From contig JAKECL010000098.1 of NCBI GenBank assembly GCA_030460725.1, positions 1 through 6,881 on the forward strand: DNA of 6,881 nt, in the 5' to 3' direction. Below the pieces are notes generated by a model. The model was not told where the DNA came from. It made no database searches and saw only the letters and a list, made by a program, of their open reading frames with translations. The translations under genes and the position numbers were made by a program. Of this stretch, positions 1 through 6,113 are shown one piece after another. Positions within the stretch are counted from its first letter, which is position 1; each line of letters opens with the position of its first letter. The stretch is from Propionibacterium sp. (GTDB lineage: Bacteria; Actinomycetota; Actinomycetes; Actinomycetales; Actinomycetaceae).

Positions 1-28
1 ACCCCCACCCACCTCGGAGGAACCCGCC

Positions 29-2362
29 ATGACCACCACACCTTTCCCCACAGCCACGATCCTCGGATACCCCCGCATCGGACGGAACCGCGAACTCAAG
101 CGTGCCGTCGAGTCCTACTGGGCGGGACGCACCAGCGCCGAGGACCTGGCCCGCACCGAGCGCGACCTTCGCCACGCCACCCACCAGCGCCTCCTGGAGC
201 TGGGCCTGGGCGCGGGAGACGCCTCGATCCCGGAGTCCGCCTCCCTCTACGACCAGGTACTCGACGCGACCGTGCTGCTGGGCGCGGTGCCGCAGCGCTT
301 CGCGGGGCGCAGCGGCCTGGACCTCTACTTCGCGTTGGCCCGCGGAGACGCCCAGGTGCCCCCGGAGGAGATGACGAAGTGGTTCGACACGAACTACCAC
401 TACCTGGTCCCCGAGATCGGCCCCGACACCCCGCTGGCCTTCACCGATAGCACCGTCGTCGACCGCTTCGTCGAGGCGCAGGGCTGGGGCGTCACCGTGC
501 GGCCGACGCTGGTCGGCCCGATCACCTGGCTGGCGCTGGCCAAGCCCAGTGAGGACGCACCCGTCGGCTGGTCCCCGCTGTCCCGCCTGGACGAGGTCGT
601 GGCCGTGTACTCCGAGGTCCTCGGGGCCCTGGCCGAGGCCGGCGCGCCGTGGGTGCAGTTGGACGAACCCGCGCTGGTGTCCGACAACCTGCCCGAGGAC
701 CGCGAGGTGCTCATCGAGGCTGCCGGGCGCGCGCACCGGGCACTGGCCGCAGTGGGGGAGCGGCCCCAGCTGTTCGTCACCACGCCCTACGGCGACGGGC
801 GCGCTGCCCTGCCGACGCTGGCGGGAAGTGGGGTCGAGGCAATCCAGCTGGACCTGGTCCGAGGCGCCGCACCCCGCCCCGGCGAGGTCGACCTCTCCCG
901 CGTCGTCCTGGCCGCCGGTGTCATCGAGGGTCGCAACATCTGGCGCGCGGACCTCGAGGCCGCCACCGGCGCCCTCGACGAGCTGAAGGCACTCGGCGCG
1001 GCCGGCCTGGCCGTCACGACCTCCACCTCCCTGCAACACGTTCCCCACGACACCGCCCTGGAGCAGTGGGCGGACCCTGAGCTGGACCGCTCCCTGCACG
1101 CGTGGCTGGCCTTCGCCGACCAGAAGGTCGGGGAGGTCGCGACGTTGGCCCGCGGACTCGGCCAGGGGTGGGGATCCATTGACGAGGACCTCCGCGCCTC
1201 GCGGGAGGCCCTTGCCGCCCGGGCAGTGGCACCCGGGGTGTCGCAGGCGCAGGTGCGAGGACGTGTGGCCGCGCTGACCGCCGTGGACCGGACCCGCATC
1301 GAGTACCCGGTGCGCGAGGCCGCACAGACCGCACGCCTGGGACTGCCGGAGCTGCCGACCACCACCATCGGATCCTTCCCGCAGACCACTGACATCCGCC
1401 GAGCGCGCGCCGCCCATGTGCGAGGCGAGCTCTCCGACGCCGACTACGAGGCTCGGATCAAGGAGGAGATCACCGATGTCATCCGACTCCAGGAGGAGAT
1501 CGGACTGGACGTCCTGGTCCACGGCGAGCCCGAACGCAATGACATGGTCCAGTACTTCGCGGAACTGCTGGAGGGCTTCGCGGTCACCAGCAACGGCTGG
1601 GTCCAGTCCTACGGGTCGCGCTGCACCCGACCCTCCATCCTGTGGGGTGACGTGTCCCGATCCCGGGAACTCACGGTGCCCTGGACCACCTTCGCCCAGT
1701 CCCTCACCCCACGCCCGGTCAAGGGGATGCTCACCGGGCCGGTGACGATCATCGCGTGGTCCTTCGTGCGCAACGACGTCCCCCTGGCACAGGTGGCGGA
1801 CCAGATCGCCCTGGCGCTGCGTGACGAGGTGGCGGACCTGGAGGCCGCGGGCACCGCCATCATCCAGGTGGACGAACCCGCCCTGCGTGAGCTGCTGCCC
1901 CTGGATGCCACACGCCACCGCGAGTACCTGGAATGGTCGGTCGGCGCCTTCCATGCCGCCACCGCCGGTGTGTTGCCCACCACGCAGATCCACACCCACC
2001 TCTGCTACTCCGAGTTCGGTCAGATCATCGACGCCATCGATGCGCTGGATGCGGATGTGACCTCCATCGAGGCGGCGCGCTCGCGGATGGAGGTGCTCCC
2101 CGAACTGCGCGAGCACGGCTTCGACCGGGGAGTGGGACCAGGTGTGTGGGACATCCACTCCCCGCGTGTGCCCTCGGTGGCGGAACTGGAGGAACTGCTC
2201 GTGGAGGCCACCCGCTCGATCGATCCCCGCCACCTCTGGGTGAACCCCGACTGCGGTCTGAAAACGCGTGACTACGCCGAGACCGTCGCTTCGCTGAGGA
2301 ACCTGGTGCAGGCCGCAGGTGACGTGCGCGTGCGCGTGCAGGATCCCGTCCCGGTGGAGTGA
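29..2362 (+). CDS. metE: Cobalamin-independent methionine synthase (5-methyltetrahydropteroyltriglutamate--homocysteine S-methyltransferase)
   Basis: This cytoplasmic zinc enzyme transfers a methyl group from 5-methyltetrahydropteroyl-triglutamate to homocysteine, making methionine without vitamin B12. The 777-residue product is slightly longer than E. coli MetE (753). The N-terminal barrel opens with the family signature GYPRIGRNRELK (residues 13-24) and has FDTNYHY at 119-125. The catalytic barrel begins near TTTIGSFPQTTDIRRAR (from 444) and contains VDEPALRE at 614-621. All four zinc ligands of the family are visible: His657 and Cys659 in HTHLC, Glu681 in SIEAARSRME, and Cys742 in NPDCGLKTR. 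They match E. coli H641, C643, E665 and C726 with a constant offset of 16. The conserved active-site His710 lies in WDIHSPRVPS. The ATG is preceded by GGAGG at 16-20, eight bases away. The gene seems intact and monocistronic, ending at a hairpin. Only 28 bases upstream are in view, so any B12 riboswitch or other control element cannot be judged. Confidence 0.98.
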   Translation: MTTTPFPTATILGYPRIGRNRELKRAVESYWAGRTSAEDLARTERDLRHATHQRLLELGLGAGDASIPESASLYDQVLDATVLLGAVPQRFAGRSGLDLYFALARGDAQVPPEEMTKWFDTNYHYLVPEIGPDTPLAFTDSTVVDRFVEAQGWGVTVRPTLVGPITWLALAKPSEDAPVGWSPLSRLDEVVAVYSEVLGALAEAGAPWVQLDEPALVSDNLPEDREVLIEAAGRAHRALAAVGERPQLFVTTPYGDGRAALPTLAGSGVEAIQLDLVRGAAPRPGEVDLSRVVLAAGVIEGRNIWRADLEAATGALDELKALGAAGLAVTTSTSLQHVPHDTALEQWADPELDRSLHAWLAFADQKVGEVATLARGLGQGWGSIDEDLRASREALAARAVAPGVSQAQVRGRVAALTAVDRTRIEYPVREAAQTARLGLPELPTTTIGSFPQTTDIRRARAAHVRGELSDADYEARIKEEITDVIRLQEEIGLDVLVHGEPERNDMVQYFAELLEGFAVTSNGWVQSYGSRCTRPSILWGDVSRSRELTVPWTTFAQSLTPRPVKGMLTGPVTIIAWSFVRNDVPLAQVADQIALALRDEVADLEAAGTAIIQVDEPALRELLPLDATRHREYLEWSVGAFHAATAGVLPTTQIHTHLCYSEFGQIIDAIDALDADVTSIEAARSRMEVLPELREHGFDRGVGPGVWDIHSPRVPSVAELEELLVEATRSIDPRHLWVNPDCGLKTRDYAETVASLRNLVQAAGDVRVRVQDPVPVE

Positions 2363-2400
2363 GTGTGTCATCGGTCCCTCATCGGCCGACCGACAACAGA

Positions 2401-2432
2401 GGTGCCCGGCTGCCGTCAGGTGGCCGGGCACC
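2401..2432 (+). terminator. Hairpin terminator after metE
   Basis: GGTGCCCGGC (2401-2410) pairs perfectly with GCCGGGCACC (2423-2432) around a 12-base loop, 38 bases after the metE stop codon. No run of T follows, which is common for high-GC actinobacterial terminators. The hairpin is seen directly; its function as a terminator is inferred from position. Confidence 0.75.
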
Positions 2433-2781
2433 GTCATGTGCGGGGCCGGGGATGGACGCTGACGAGCGTCACCTCGCCCGGGTCGCCCTCGTCGGAGGTT
2501 GTGCGGGCGGCGCTCCTGCGCCCCAACGAGGGCGAGGCGCGCAACCGGGCTGCGGACAACGTGTTCACAAATGCCCGACATGCGGACACACCATTGACCG
2601 GAGTGGCCCTGACCGGCAGCATGGGGTTCGTGAGCACATTCCCGCAGCAGACGAGCCTCCTCATGGGTGGCACCTGTGCGCGAATGTGTCGTTGATTGAC
2701 GCCTCCAACCAGTCAGTCAACTGCCGCCCCTTGAACCCACCCTGAGCGTGGGCGCGCGGCACCGAAGAATCGGATACTCAC
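2433..2781. other. Non-coding stretch between metE and the winged-helix gene
   Basis: About 350 bases without a convincing gene. A frame open from 2359 to 2745 has poor G/C bias at third positions and runs through the metE terminator, so I do not call it. The stretch holds short repeats: TGCGGACA at 2551-2558 and again at 2581-2588 (exactly 30 bases apart), TGACCGG at 2595-2601 and 2610-2616, a small hairpin GGCGC/GCGCC at 2509-2522, the inverted repeat at 2691-2721 listed separately, and CCCAC/GTGGG at 2736-2752. It presumably carries the promoter of the downstream regulator, but I cannot place a good -35/-10 pair. Confidence 0.6.
2691..2721. promoter_or_regulatory. Operator-like inverted repeat upstream of the winged-helix gene
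   Basis: GTTGATTGAC (2691-2700) and GTCAGTCAAC (2712-2721) are inverted repeats with one mismatch, separated by 11 bases. The half-site centres are 21 bases apart, about two turns of the helix, as expected for a dimeric repressor or activator. The site ends 60 bases before the ATG of the winged-helix gene. In RNA it would be a 10-bp stem with one G-U pair, so a transcribed hairpin is the alternative. The function is inferred. Confidence 0.45.
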
Positions 2782-3201
2782 ATGGCACTCGTGTACACGC
2801 CCGCACGTTCCTCGCAGACCACCCCCCAGACCTCCTTCGAGGACTTCCTGGCAGTCCTGGACAACCTCCGCCTCGGCCGTGACGTCGTCATCGATGTCGA
2901 GCGACGCGAGGTCCGCGTCAATGACCAGCGCATCGATCTCACCCCCCAGGAATCCCACCTCCTGTCCCACCTGGCCCGCAATGCGGACCGCACGGTGACC
3001 CGCGACGAACTCTTCGAGACCGTCTGGTCCAACCGGGGCCTGGACACCGAGTCGCGCACGGTGGATGCCCACATCCGGCGCCTGCGCCGCAAGCTCGAGG
3101 TCGAGGACCTGATCTCGACCGTGCGCGGGGCGGGCTACCGCTTCAACTCCACCTCCGGGGTGCGCGTCCTGCAGACCCGCCGCCACGCGCTGGCCGCCTG
3201 A
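2782..3201 (+). CDS. Stand-alone OmpR/PhoB-type winged-helix DNA-binding protein (no receiver domain)
   Basis: This is a predicted transcription regulator of 139 residues. Residues about 30-122 form a complete OmpR/PhoB C-terminal winged-helix domain: the N-terminal strands LGRDVVIDVERREVRVNDQ, the LTPQESHLLSHLARN helix (53-67), the TVTRDELFETVW helix (71-82), the recognition helix in SRTVDAHIRRLRRKL (91-105), and the wing in ISTVRGAGYRF (111-121). Normal response regulators have about 120 residues of phospho-acceptor domain before this; here there are only about 29 residues of unrelated, polar sequence, so control by a histidine kinase is not expected. The frame is closed by TGA at 2743-2745 with no in-frame start before the ATG at 2782, so a receiver has not been missed in this frame. 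The Shine-Dalgarno match is poor (GAAGAA at 2764-2769 is the only purine run). Its target is unknown; its own upstream repeat and the convergent ilvA are candidates only by proximity. Confidence 0.9.
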   Translation: MALVYTPARSSQTTPQTSFEDFLAVLDNLRLGRDVVIDVERREVRVNDQRIDLTPQESHLLSHLARNADRTVTRDELFETVWSNRGLDTESRTVDAHIRRLRRKLEVEDLISTVRGAGYRFNSTSGVRVLQTRRHALAA

Positions 3202-3219
3202 GCCGGGCAGTCCGCTCAG
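3198..3219. terminator. Shared hairpin between convergent winged-helix gene and ilvA
   Basis: CTGAGC (3198-3203) pairs with GCTCAG (3214-3219). With C3204 bulged, GG (3205-3206) also pairs with CC (3212-3213), giving an 8-bp stem around a five-base loop. It includes the stop codon of the winged-helix gene and ends three bases before the ilvA stop on the other strand. Position suggests a compact bidirectional terminator for two convergent genes. The stem is modest and lacks T-tracts on either side. Confidence 0.45.
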
Positions 3220-3222
3220 CTC

Positions 3223-4554
3223 TCAGACCAACAGGCGGAAGAGCTCCGAGTCCGTCCCGATCTCCTCCACGTGCAGAGGGGATGCCTCCATCCTGCGCCT
3301 CAGCCCCTCGAGGCCCTCGCGGTGGGACAGGTCGATGCCGACCAGCGCGGGGCCCGTGTCCCGGTTGTTCTTCTTCGTGTACTCGAAGTGGACGATGTCA
3401 TCCCCCGGTCCCAGGATCTCCCCCAGGAACAGGCGCAGCGCACCGGGCTGCTGGGGGAAGGTCACCAGGAAGTAGTGGCGCAGACCCTCGTGACGCAGCG
3501 AGCGCTCCATGACCTCCGCATAGCGGGTGAGATCGTTGTTCCCCCCAGACACCAGGCACACCACGGCTCCCGGCCGATCCGTCTCGGCAGTCTCGCCCGC
3601 ACGGAAGAACTCGCGCGCAGCGGTGGAGGCCAGGGCACCTGCGGGCTCGGCGATCACCCCGTCGGACTGGTAGAGGTCGAGCATCTCGGTGCACACTGCG
3701 CCCTCGGGCACGGTGACGATGTCGTCCACCAGGGCGCGCACGACGTCGAAAGCCAGGTCGCCGGCCTGACCCACGGCCGTGCCGTCGACGAAGGAGTCGA
3801 CACGGTCCAGGTGCACCGGCTGCCCCTGGTCCAGAGCCGCTCGCATGCTGGCCGCCCCCGCAGGCTCCACGCCAATGACACGGACCTCGGGGCGGGCGTG
3901 CTTGAGCCAGGTGAGGATGCCGGCCAACAGTCCGCCACCTCCCACAGGCACCAACACACAGGCGGTGTCGGGAGGCATCTGCTCGGCCAGTTCCGTGGCG
4001 ACCGTGCCCTGTCCGGCAATGGTCATGGGGTCGTCGTAGGGATGGACATAGACGCGCCCGGATGCGCGCGCCGCCTCCTGGGCCAGGGCATTCGCCCGGT
4101 CGAAGGTTCCCTCCACGATGACCTGCTCCACCCACTGCCCGCCGATCACCTCGATGCGCTGGCGCTTCTGGCGCGGGGTGTTCGAGGGCAGGTAGATCGT
4201 CCCGCGCACCTCCAAGTGGGAACACGCATAGGCCACACCCTGGGCATGGTTGCCCGCCGATGCGCACACGACCCCGCTCTCACGCTGGGCGGGGGAGAGC
4301 ATCGACATGCGCGCAGAGGCTCCGCGCACCTTGAATGAGCGGCACTTCTGGAGGTCCTCGCGCTTGAGGTACACATCGCGTCCCAAGTGGTCCGAGAGTC
4401 GCACGGAGCGCCCGAGGGCGGTGCGGCGCACGACCCCATGCAGGGCGCGTGCGGCCGACTCGACATCAGCGGTGGTCACCGGCAGGGGCATGGGAGATGC
4501 GGATGTCTCCTGTCCTTGCGTGGGAAAGGGGTGAGCGGCCTGGCTGGTGGACAT
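3223..4554 (-). CDS. ilvA: Threonine ammonia-lyase (threonine dehydratase), biosynthetic short form
   Basis: This PLP enzyme deaminates L-threonine to 2-oxobutanoate and ammonia, the committed step of isoleucine synthesis. The 443-residue product has the PLP lysine Lys75 in SFKVRGA, preceded by the typical VYLKREDLQ (61-69). It also has the cofactor-binding SAGNHAQGVAYA (99-110), the phosphate-binding glycine loop VGGGGLLAG (204-212) and VSGGNND (335-341). The C-terminal part (from about 357, GLRHYFLVTFPQQPGALRLFL) is a single ACT-like regulatory domain. That is the Bacillus/Corynebacterium-type short form; E. coli IlvA has two such domains. Feedback inhibition by isoleucine is therefore plausible from family knowledge. 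The start is supported by AGGAGG (4563-4568) eight bases upstream; a later in-frame Met22 has a weaker site. The gene stands alone and is convergent with the upstream regulator. No T-box or leader peptide is evident in its short predicted leader. Confidence 0.97.
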   Translation of the reverse strand: MSTSQAAHPFPTQGQETSASPMPLPVTTADVESAARALHGVVRRTALGRSVRLSDHLGRDVYLKREDLQKCRSFKVRGASARMSMLSPAQRESGVVCASAGNHAQGVAYACSHLEVRGTIYLPSNTPRQKRQRIEVIGGQWVEQVIVEGTFDRANALAQEAARASGRVYVHPYDDPMTIAGQGTVATELAEQMPPDTACVLVPVGGGGLLAGILTWLKHARPEVRVIGVEPAGAASMRAALDQGQPVHLDRVDSFVDGTAVGQAGDLAFDVVRALVDDIVTVPEGAVCTEMLDLYQSDGVIAEPAGALASTAAREFFRAGETAETDRPGAVVCLVSGGNNDLTRYAEVMERSLRHEGLRHYFLVTFPQQPGALRLFLGEILGPGDDIVHFEYTKKNNRDTGPALVGIDLSHREGLEGLRRRMEASPLHVEEIGTDSELFRLLV

Positions 4555-4590
4555 GCGCGTAGCCTCCTGGGGGTGGTGCGGCTGGCCGCC

Positions 4591-4596
4591 AGTCTA
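4591..4596 (-). promoter_or_regulatory. Candidate -10 element of the ilvA promoter
   Basis: On the minus strand TAGACT (4596 to 4591) fits the actinobacterial TAnnnT -10 pattern and lies 36 bases before the ilvA ATG. A start site near 4584 would give a leader of about 30 bases containing AGGAGG. The hexamer 17 bases farther upstream (GGCCAT) is not a good -35. The small palindrome CTGGCCGCCAG (4582-4592) overlaps the predicted start site and could be an operator. This is a position-based inference. Confidence 0.4.
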
Positions 4597-4692
4597 GTGG
4601 GGCCACCTCCCGGATGGCCGGAGCGACCACTGCACGACGTCGGTGTTCCTACGCAGGGAGCTGGAGAACACTCTGTGTGGATCTGTGGGTGG

Positions 4693-4714
4693 CTCGATCG
4701 AGGGGCATGTGCCC
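4693..4714. repeat. Two abutting palindromes
   Basis: CTCGATCGAG (4693-4702) is a perfect 10-bp palindrome. It is followed without a gap by GGGCATGTGCCC (4703-4714), two perfect 5-bp arms around TG. They lie about 100 bases upstream of the predicted ilvA -10. They could be regulator binding sites or chance; no function is shown. Confidence 0.4.
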
Positions 4715-4936
4715 AGTCAGAACGCGCCGCCCGGACACGTATCCGACCTCGCCGACGGCTGGGGCATGACGAGGTTGGGACCTGACGGGATGATGGACAC
4801 CGATCCGGCGGTGGGACTCAAGGGTTGGAGACCACGGGTGGTGGACTCTTCATCGAGTGCCGACCAGGCTGAGCTGTCGATGCGCAACAGGGGGAACACT
4901 CGATGGGACGCTGACATCGAACTCGCCCCTGCCGGT

Positions 4937-4964
4937 CGAAGACATGCACAGGGAACGAAGACAT
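4937..4964. repeat. Direct repeat CGAAGACAT, period 19
   Basis: CGAAGACAT occurs at 4937-4945 and again at 4956-4964, separated by ten bases, ending 12 bases before the AGGAGG of the small membrane protein gene. Tandem half-sites about two helical turns apart are typical of OmpR/PhoB-type regulator sites in general. Whether this pair is such a site is not shown. Confidence 0.45.
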
Positions 4965-4976
4965 CGGGCACTGAGG

Positions 4977-4982
4977 AGGAGG
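4977..4982 (+). promoter_or_regulatory. Ribosome binding site that fixes the small membrane protein start
   Basis: The run GAGGAGGAGG (4973-4982) ends in AGGAGG five bases before GTG at 4988, a good Shine-Dalgarno arrangement. A GTG at 4982 lies inside the run and is less suitable. This is the main reason for choosing GTG 4988 over the upstream ATG at 4643. Confidence 0.65.
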
Positions 4983-4987
4983 TGCGC

Positions 4988-5239
4988 GTGGACGCCCACT
5001 CCATCCAGGAGGAGGCTCCCACGCGGCATCCCCTCGGCGCACGGCTTGCCGAGCACAAGGGCCTGGCGATCTCCACTTCGGTCCTCCTGTCGGGAGCAAT
5101 CCTCGGCGGGTGCCTCATCCGACCGGCGCACCCGATCGTGCGCATCACGGGGAACGTGGTCCTGGGTCTGTTGGTCGCGGTCTGCGGAGTCGTCATCGAG
5201 GCGGCAGTCGACGATGGAGGCGATGGGCCGCACGGCTAG
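4988..5239 (+). CDS. Small protein with two predicted membrane segments, function unknown
   Basis: I do not recognise this 83-residue protein. After a polar N-terminus (MDAHSIQEEAPTRHPLGAR) come two hydrophobic stretches, about residues 26-44 (GLAISTSVLLSGAILGGCL) and about 52-74 (including GNVVLGLLVAVCGVVIEA), joined by a short basic and proline-containing loop (IRPAHP). The tail is acidic and glycine-rich (DDGGDG). This suggests a two-helix membrane hairpin. The GTG start has a strong ribosome binding site, and codons after it favour G/C at third positions more than those before it. It lies on the same strand as orn, only nine bases upstream. Its TAG stop is part of the predicted orn -10 element, so orn need not be co-transcribed with it. 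A longer 198-residue form from ATG 4643 is possible but poorly supported. Confidence 0.7.
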   Translation: MDAHSIQEEAPTRHPLGARLAEHKGLAISTSVLLSGAILGGCLIRPAHPIVRITGNVVLGLLVAVCGVVIEAAVDDGGDGPHG

Positions 5240-5242
5240 AAT
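5237..5242 (+). promoter_or_regulatory. -10 element TAGAAT for leaderless orn mRNA
   Basis: TAGAAT (5237-5242) is close to the TATAAT consensus and fits TAnnnT. Its last base is followed by six bases and then the orn GTG, so transcription would start at the first base of the start codon. There is no Shine-Dalgarno sequence upstream of orn, which agrees with a leaderless mRNA, a common arrangement in Actinobacteria. Its first three bases are the TAG stop codon of the preceding gene. No convincing -35 is seen. Confidence 0.65.
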
Positions 5243-5248
5243 GGCTCT

Positions 5249-5911
5249 GTGAGCAAGAATCTGAAGAACCCCCTGGTGTGGATCGATTGCGAGATGACCG
5301 GCCTGGACGTGGCCGAGGATGCCCTGATCGAGGTGTCCGTGGTCGTCACCGACGGTGACCTGAAGATCGTTGATCCGGGCATCGACGTCCTCATCGCCCC
5401 GCCCCAGTCCGCACTGGACCACATGGGCGACTTCGTGCGCGAGATGCACACGAAGTCCGGTCTGCTCGACGAACTTCCCGGTGGCCTGACCATGGAGGCC
5501 GCACAGGCCCAGGTGCTGGAGTACATCAAGCGTTTCGTGCCCGAGAAGGGCAAGGCACTCCTGGCCGGGAACTCGGTCGGCACCGACAAGGCGTTCCTGG
5601 TCACCAACATGCCCGAGGTCATCGACCACCTGCACTACCGCCTCATCGACGTGTCCTCGGTGAAGGAGCTGGCGCGACGCTGGTACCGCCCGACCTTCGA
5701 GGAGGCACCCGTCAAGCACGGCGGTCACCGCGCGCTGGCCGACATCCTGGAGTCCATCCAGGAGCTGGAGTACTACCGCCGCGTGCTCTTCCCCGCAGAA
5801 CCGGGGCCCACGAGGGCGGACGCGCGCCGCGTACGCGACGAGGTGCTCGCTGAGGGCATCACCGCGGTGGGCAGCCAGGAGCCGGCCCAGGTGGCGGCAT
5901 CAGGCGAGTGA
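5249..5911 (+). CDS. orn: Oligoribonuclease (3'-5' exoribonuclease of the DEDDh family)
   Basis: Orn is a cytoplasmic exonuclease that degrades RNAs of two to a few nucleotides, finishing mRNA decay and, in many bacteria, hydrolysing pGpG from cyclic-di-GMP breakdown. The 220-residue product has all five DEDDh residues: Asp13 and Glu15 in LVWIDCEMTGLD, Asp113 in NSVGTDKAFL, and His160 and Asp165 in HRALADI. They match E. coli D12, E14, D112, H158 and D163. The core ends near residue 182 (YYRRVLFP). The last ~38 residues are an extension beyond E. coli Orn (181 residues), polar and alanine/glutamate-rich, as seen in actinobacterial homologues. The GTG start gives the usual short N-terminus, has no ribosome binding site, and sits at the position expected for a leaderless transcript. 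A strong hairpin closes the gene. Confidence 0.97.
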   Translation: MSKNLKNPLVWIDCEMTGLDVAEDALIEVSVVVTDGDLKIVDPGIDVLIAPPQSALDHMGDFVREMHTKSGLLDELPGGLTMEAAQAQVLEYIKRFVPEKGKALLAGNSVGTDKAFLVTNMPEVIDHLHYRLIDVSSVKELARRWYRPTFEEAPVKHGGHRALADILESIQELEYYRRVLFPAEPGPTRADARRVRDEVLAEGITAVGSQEPAQVAASGE

Positions 5912-5941
5912 GCGCCTGAGCGAACAGAGCTGCACAGGAAA

Positions 5942-5974
5942 GGGCGGGTACCCGGGGAGACCGGGTACCCGCCC
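5942..5974. terminator. Strong hairpin terminator after orn
   Basis: GGGCGGGTACCCGG (5942-5955) pairs perfectly with CCGGGTACCCGCCC (5961-5974) around the five-base loop GGAGA, 30 bases after the orn stop. The 14-bp G/C-rich stem has no T-tract. Because it lies between convergent genes and is symmetrical, it could also stop transcription from the minus-strand M23 gene. A weaker stem CAGGCG/CGCCTG (5901-5918) overlaps the orn stop codon. Confidence 0.8.
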
Positions 5975-6065
5975 CGTCGCACGCGGACGGGACGGAGACA
6001 CCCGGAACTGTGGACGACACCGGGCGGGGCGCAGTACCGGAGCAGGTTCCCATGTTCGACACGGC

Positions 6066-6097
6066 GCGTCCCCGGAGGCTCGGTGCGCGGGGTACGC
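6066..6097 (-). terminator. Possible terminator hairpin downstream of the M23 gene
   Basis: GCGTCCCCG (6066-6074) pairs with the nine bases at 6088-6097 if T6093 is bulged (CGGGG, bulge, ACGC). It starts 17 bases beyond the stop codon of the minus-strand M23 gene. An overlapping smaller stem, GCCCT/AGGGC (6096-6109), lies closer to the stop. Either could act in termination; there is no T-tract. Confidence 0.4.
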
Positions 6098-6113
6098 CCT
6101 GGAGAGGGCCTCG

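Larger units (their letters stand above)
4597..4976. other. Non-coding upstream region between ilvA and the small membrane protein gene
   Basis: About 380 bases with no gene I accept. A plus-strand frame is open from an ATG at 4643 into the small membrane protein, but roughly 30% of its codons before 4988 end in A or T, against about 17% after it, and its N-terminal half does not look like protein. The stretch contains two abutting palindromes (4693-4714), four TCGATG/CATCGA hexamers between 4851 and 4920, and a 9-bp direct repeat (4937-4964). It should hold promoters for both flanking divergent genes. Confidence 0.55.

Noticed and set aside
1..28. A B12 riboswitch upstream of metE
   Set aside because: Such control is known for some metE genes, but only 28 bases are visible and they hold just the ribosome binding site.
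2359..2745. Open frame starting at a GTG that overlaps the metE stop, including a CPTCGH motif
   Set aside because: Third positions lack the strong G/C preference of the real genes, it has no ribosome binding site of its own, and it runs through the metE hairpin terminator and the inverted repeat. The cysteine motif is most likely chance.
3271..4338. Long 355-codon open frame on the plus strand
   Set aside because: It is fully antisense to ilvA, which has all family motifs. Long antisense frames are common opposite GC-rich genes, and the translation is rich in His, Gly and Arg without domains.
4555..4700. T-box or peptide attenuator for ilvA
   Set aside because: The predicted leader is about 30 bases, with no T-box sequence, no run of isoleucine codons and no terminator/antiterminator pair.
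4643..4987. N-terminal extension of the small membrane protein from ATG 4643
   Set aside because: More codons end in A or T than in the downstream part, the sequence has no domain character, and GTG 4988 has a far better ribosome binding site. Not fully excluded.
4850..5728. 292-codon minus-strand open frame
   Set aside because: It is antisense to orn and the small membrane protein gene; no start signal and no recognisable protein features.
5975..6113. Possible tRNA or small RNA between orn and the M23 gene (a GTTCGAC at 6054-6060 resembles a T-loop)
   Set aside because: The flanking bases do not form a T-arm stem and no acceptor, D or anticodon arm can be drawn on either strand. The region is better explained by terminator hairpins.
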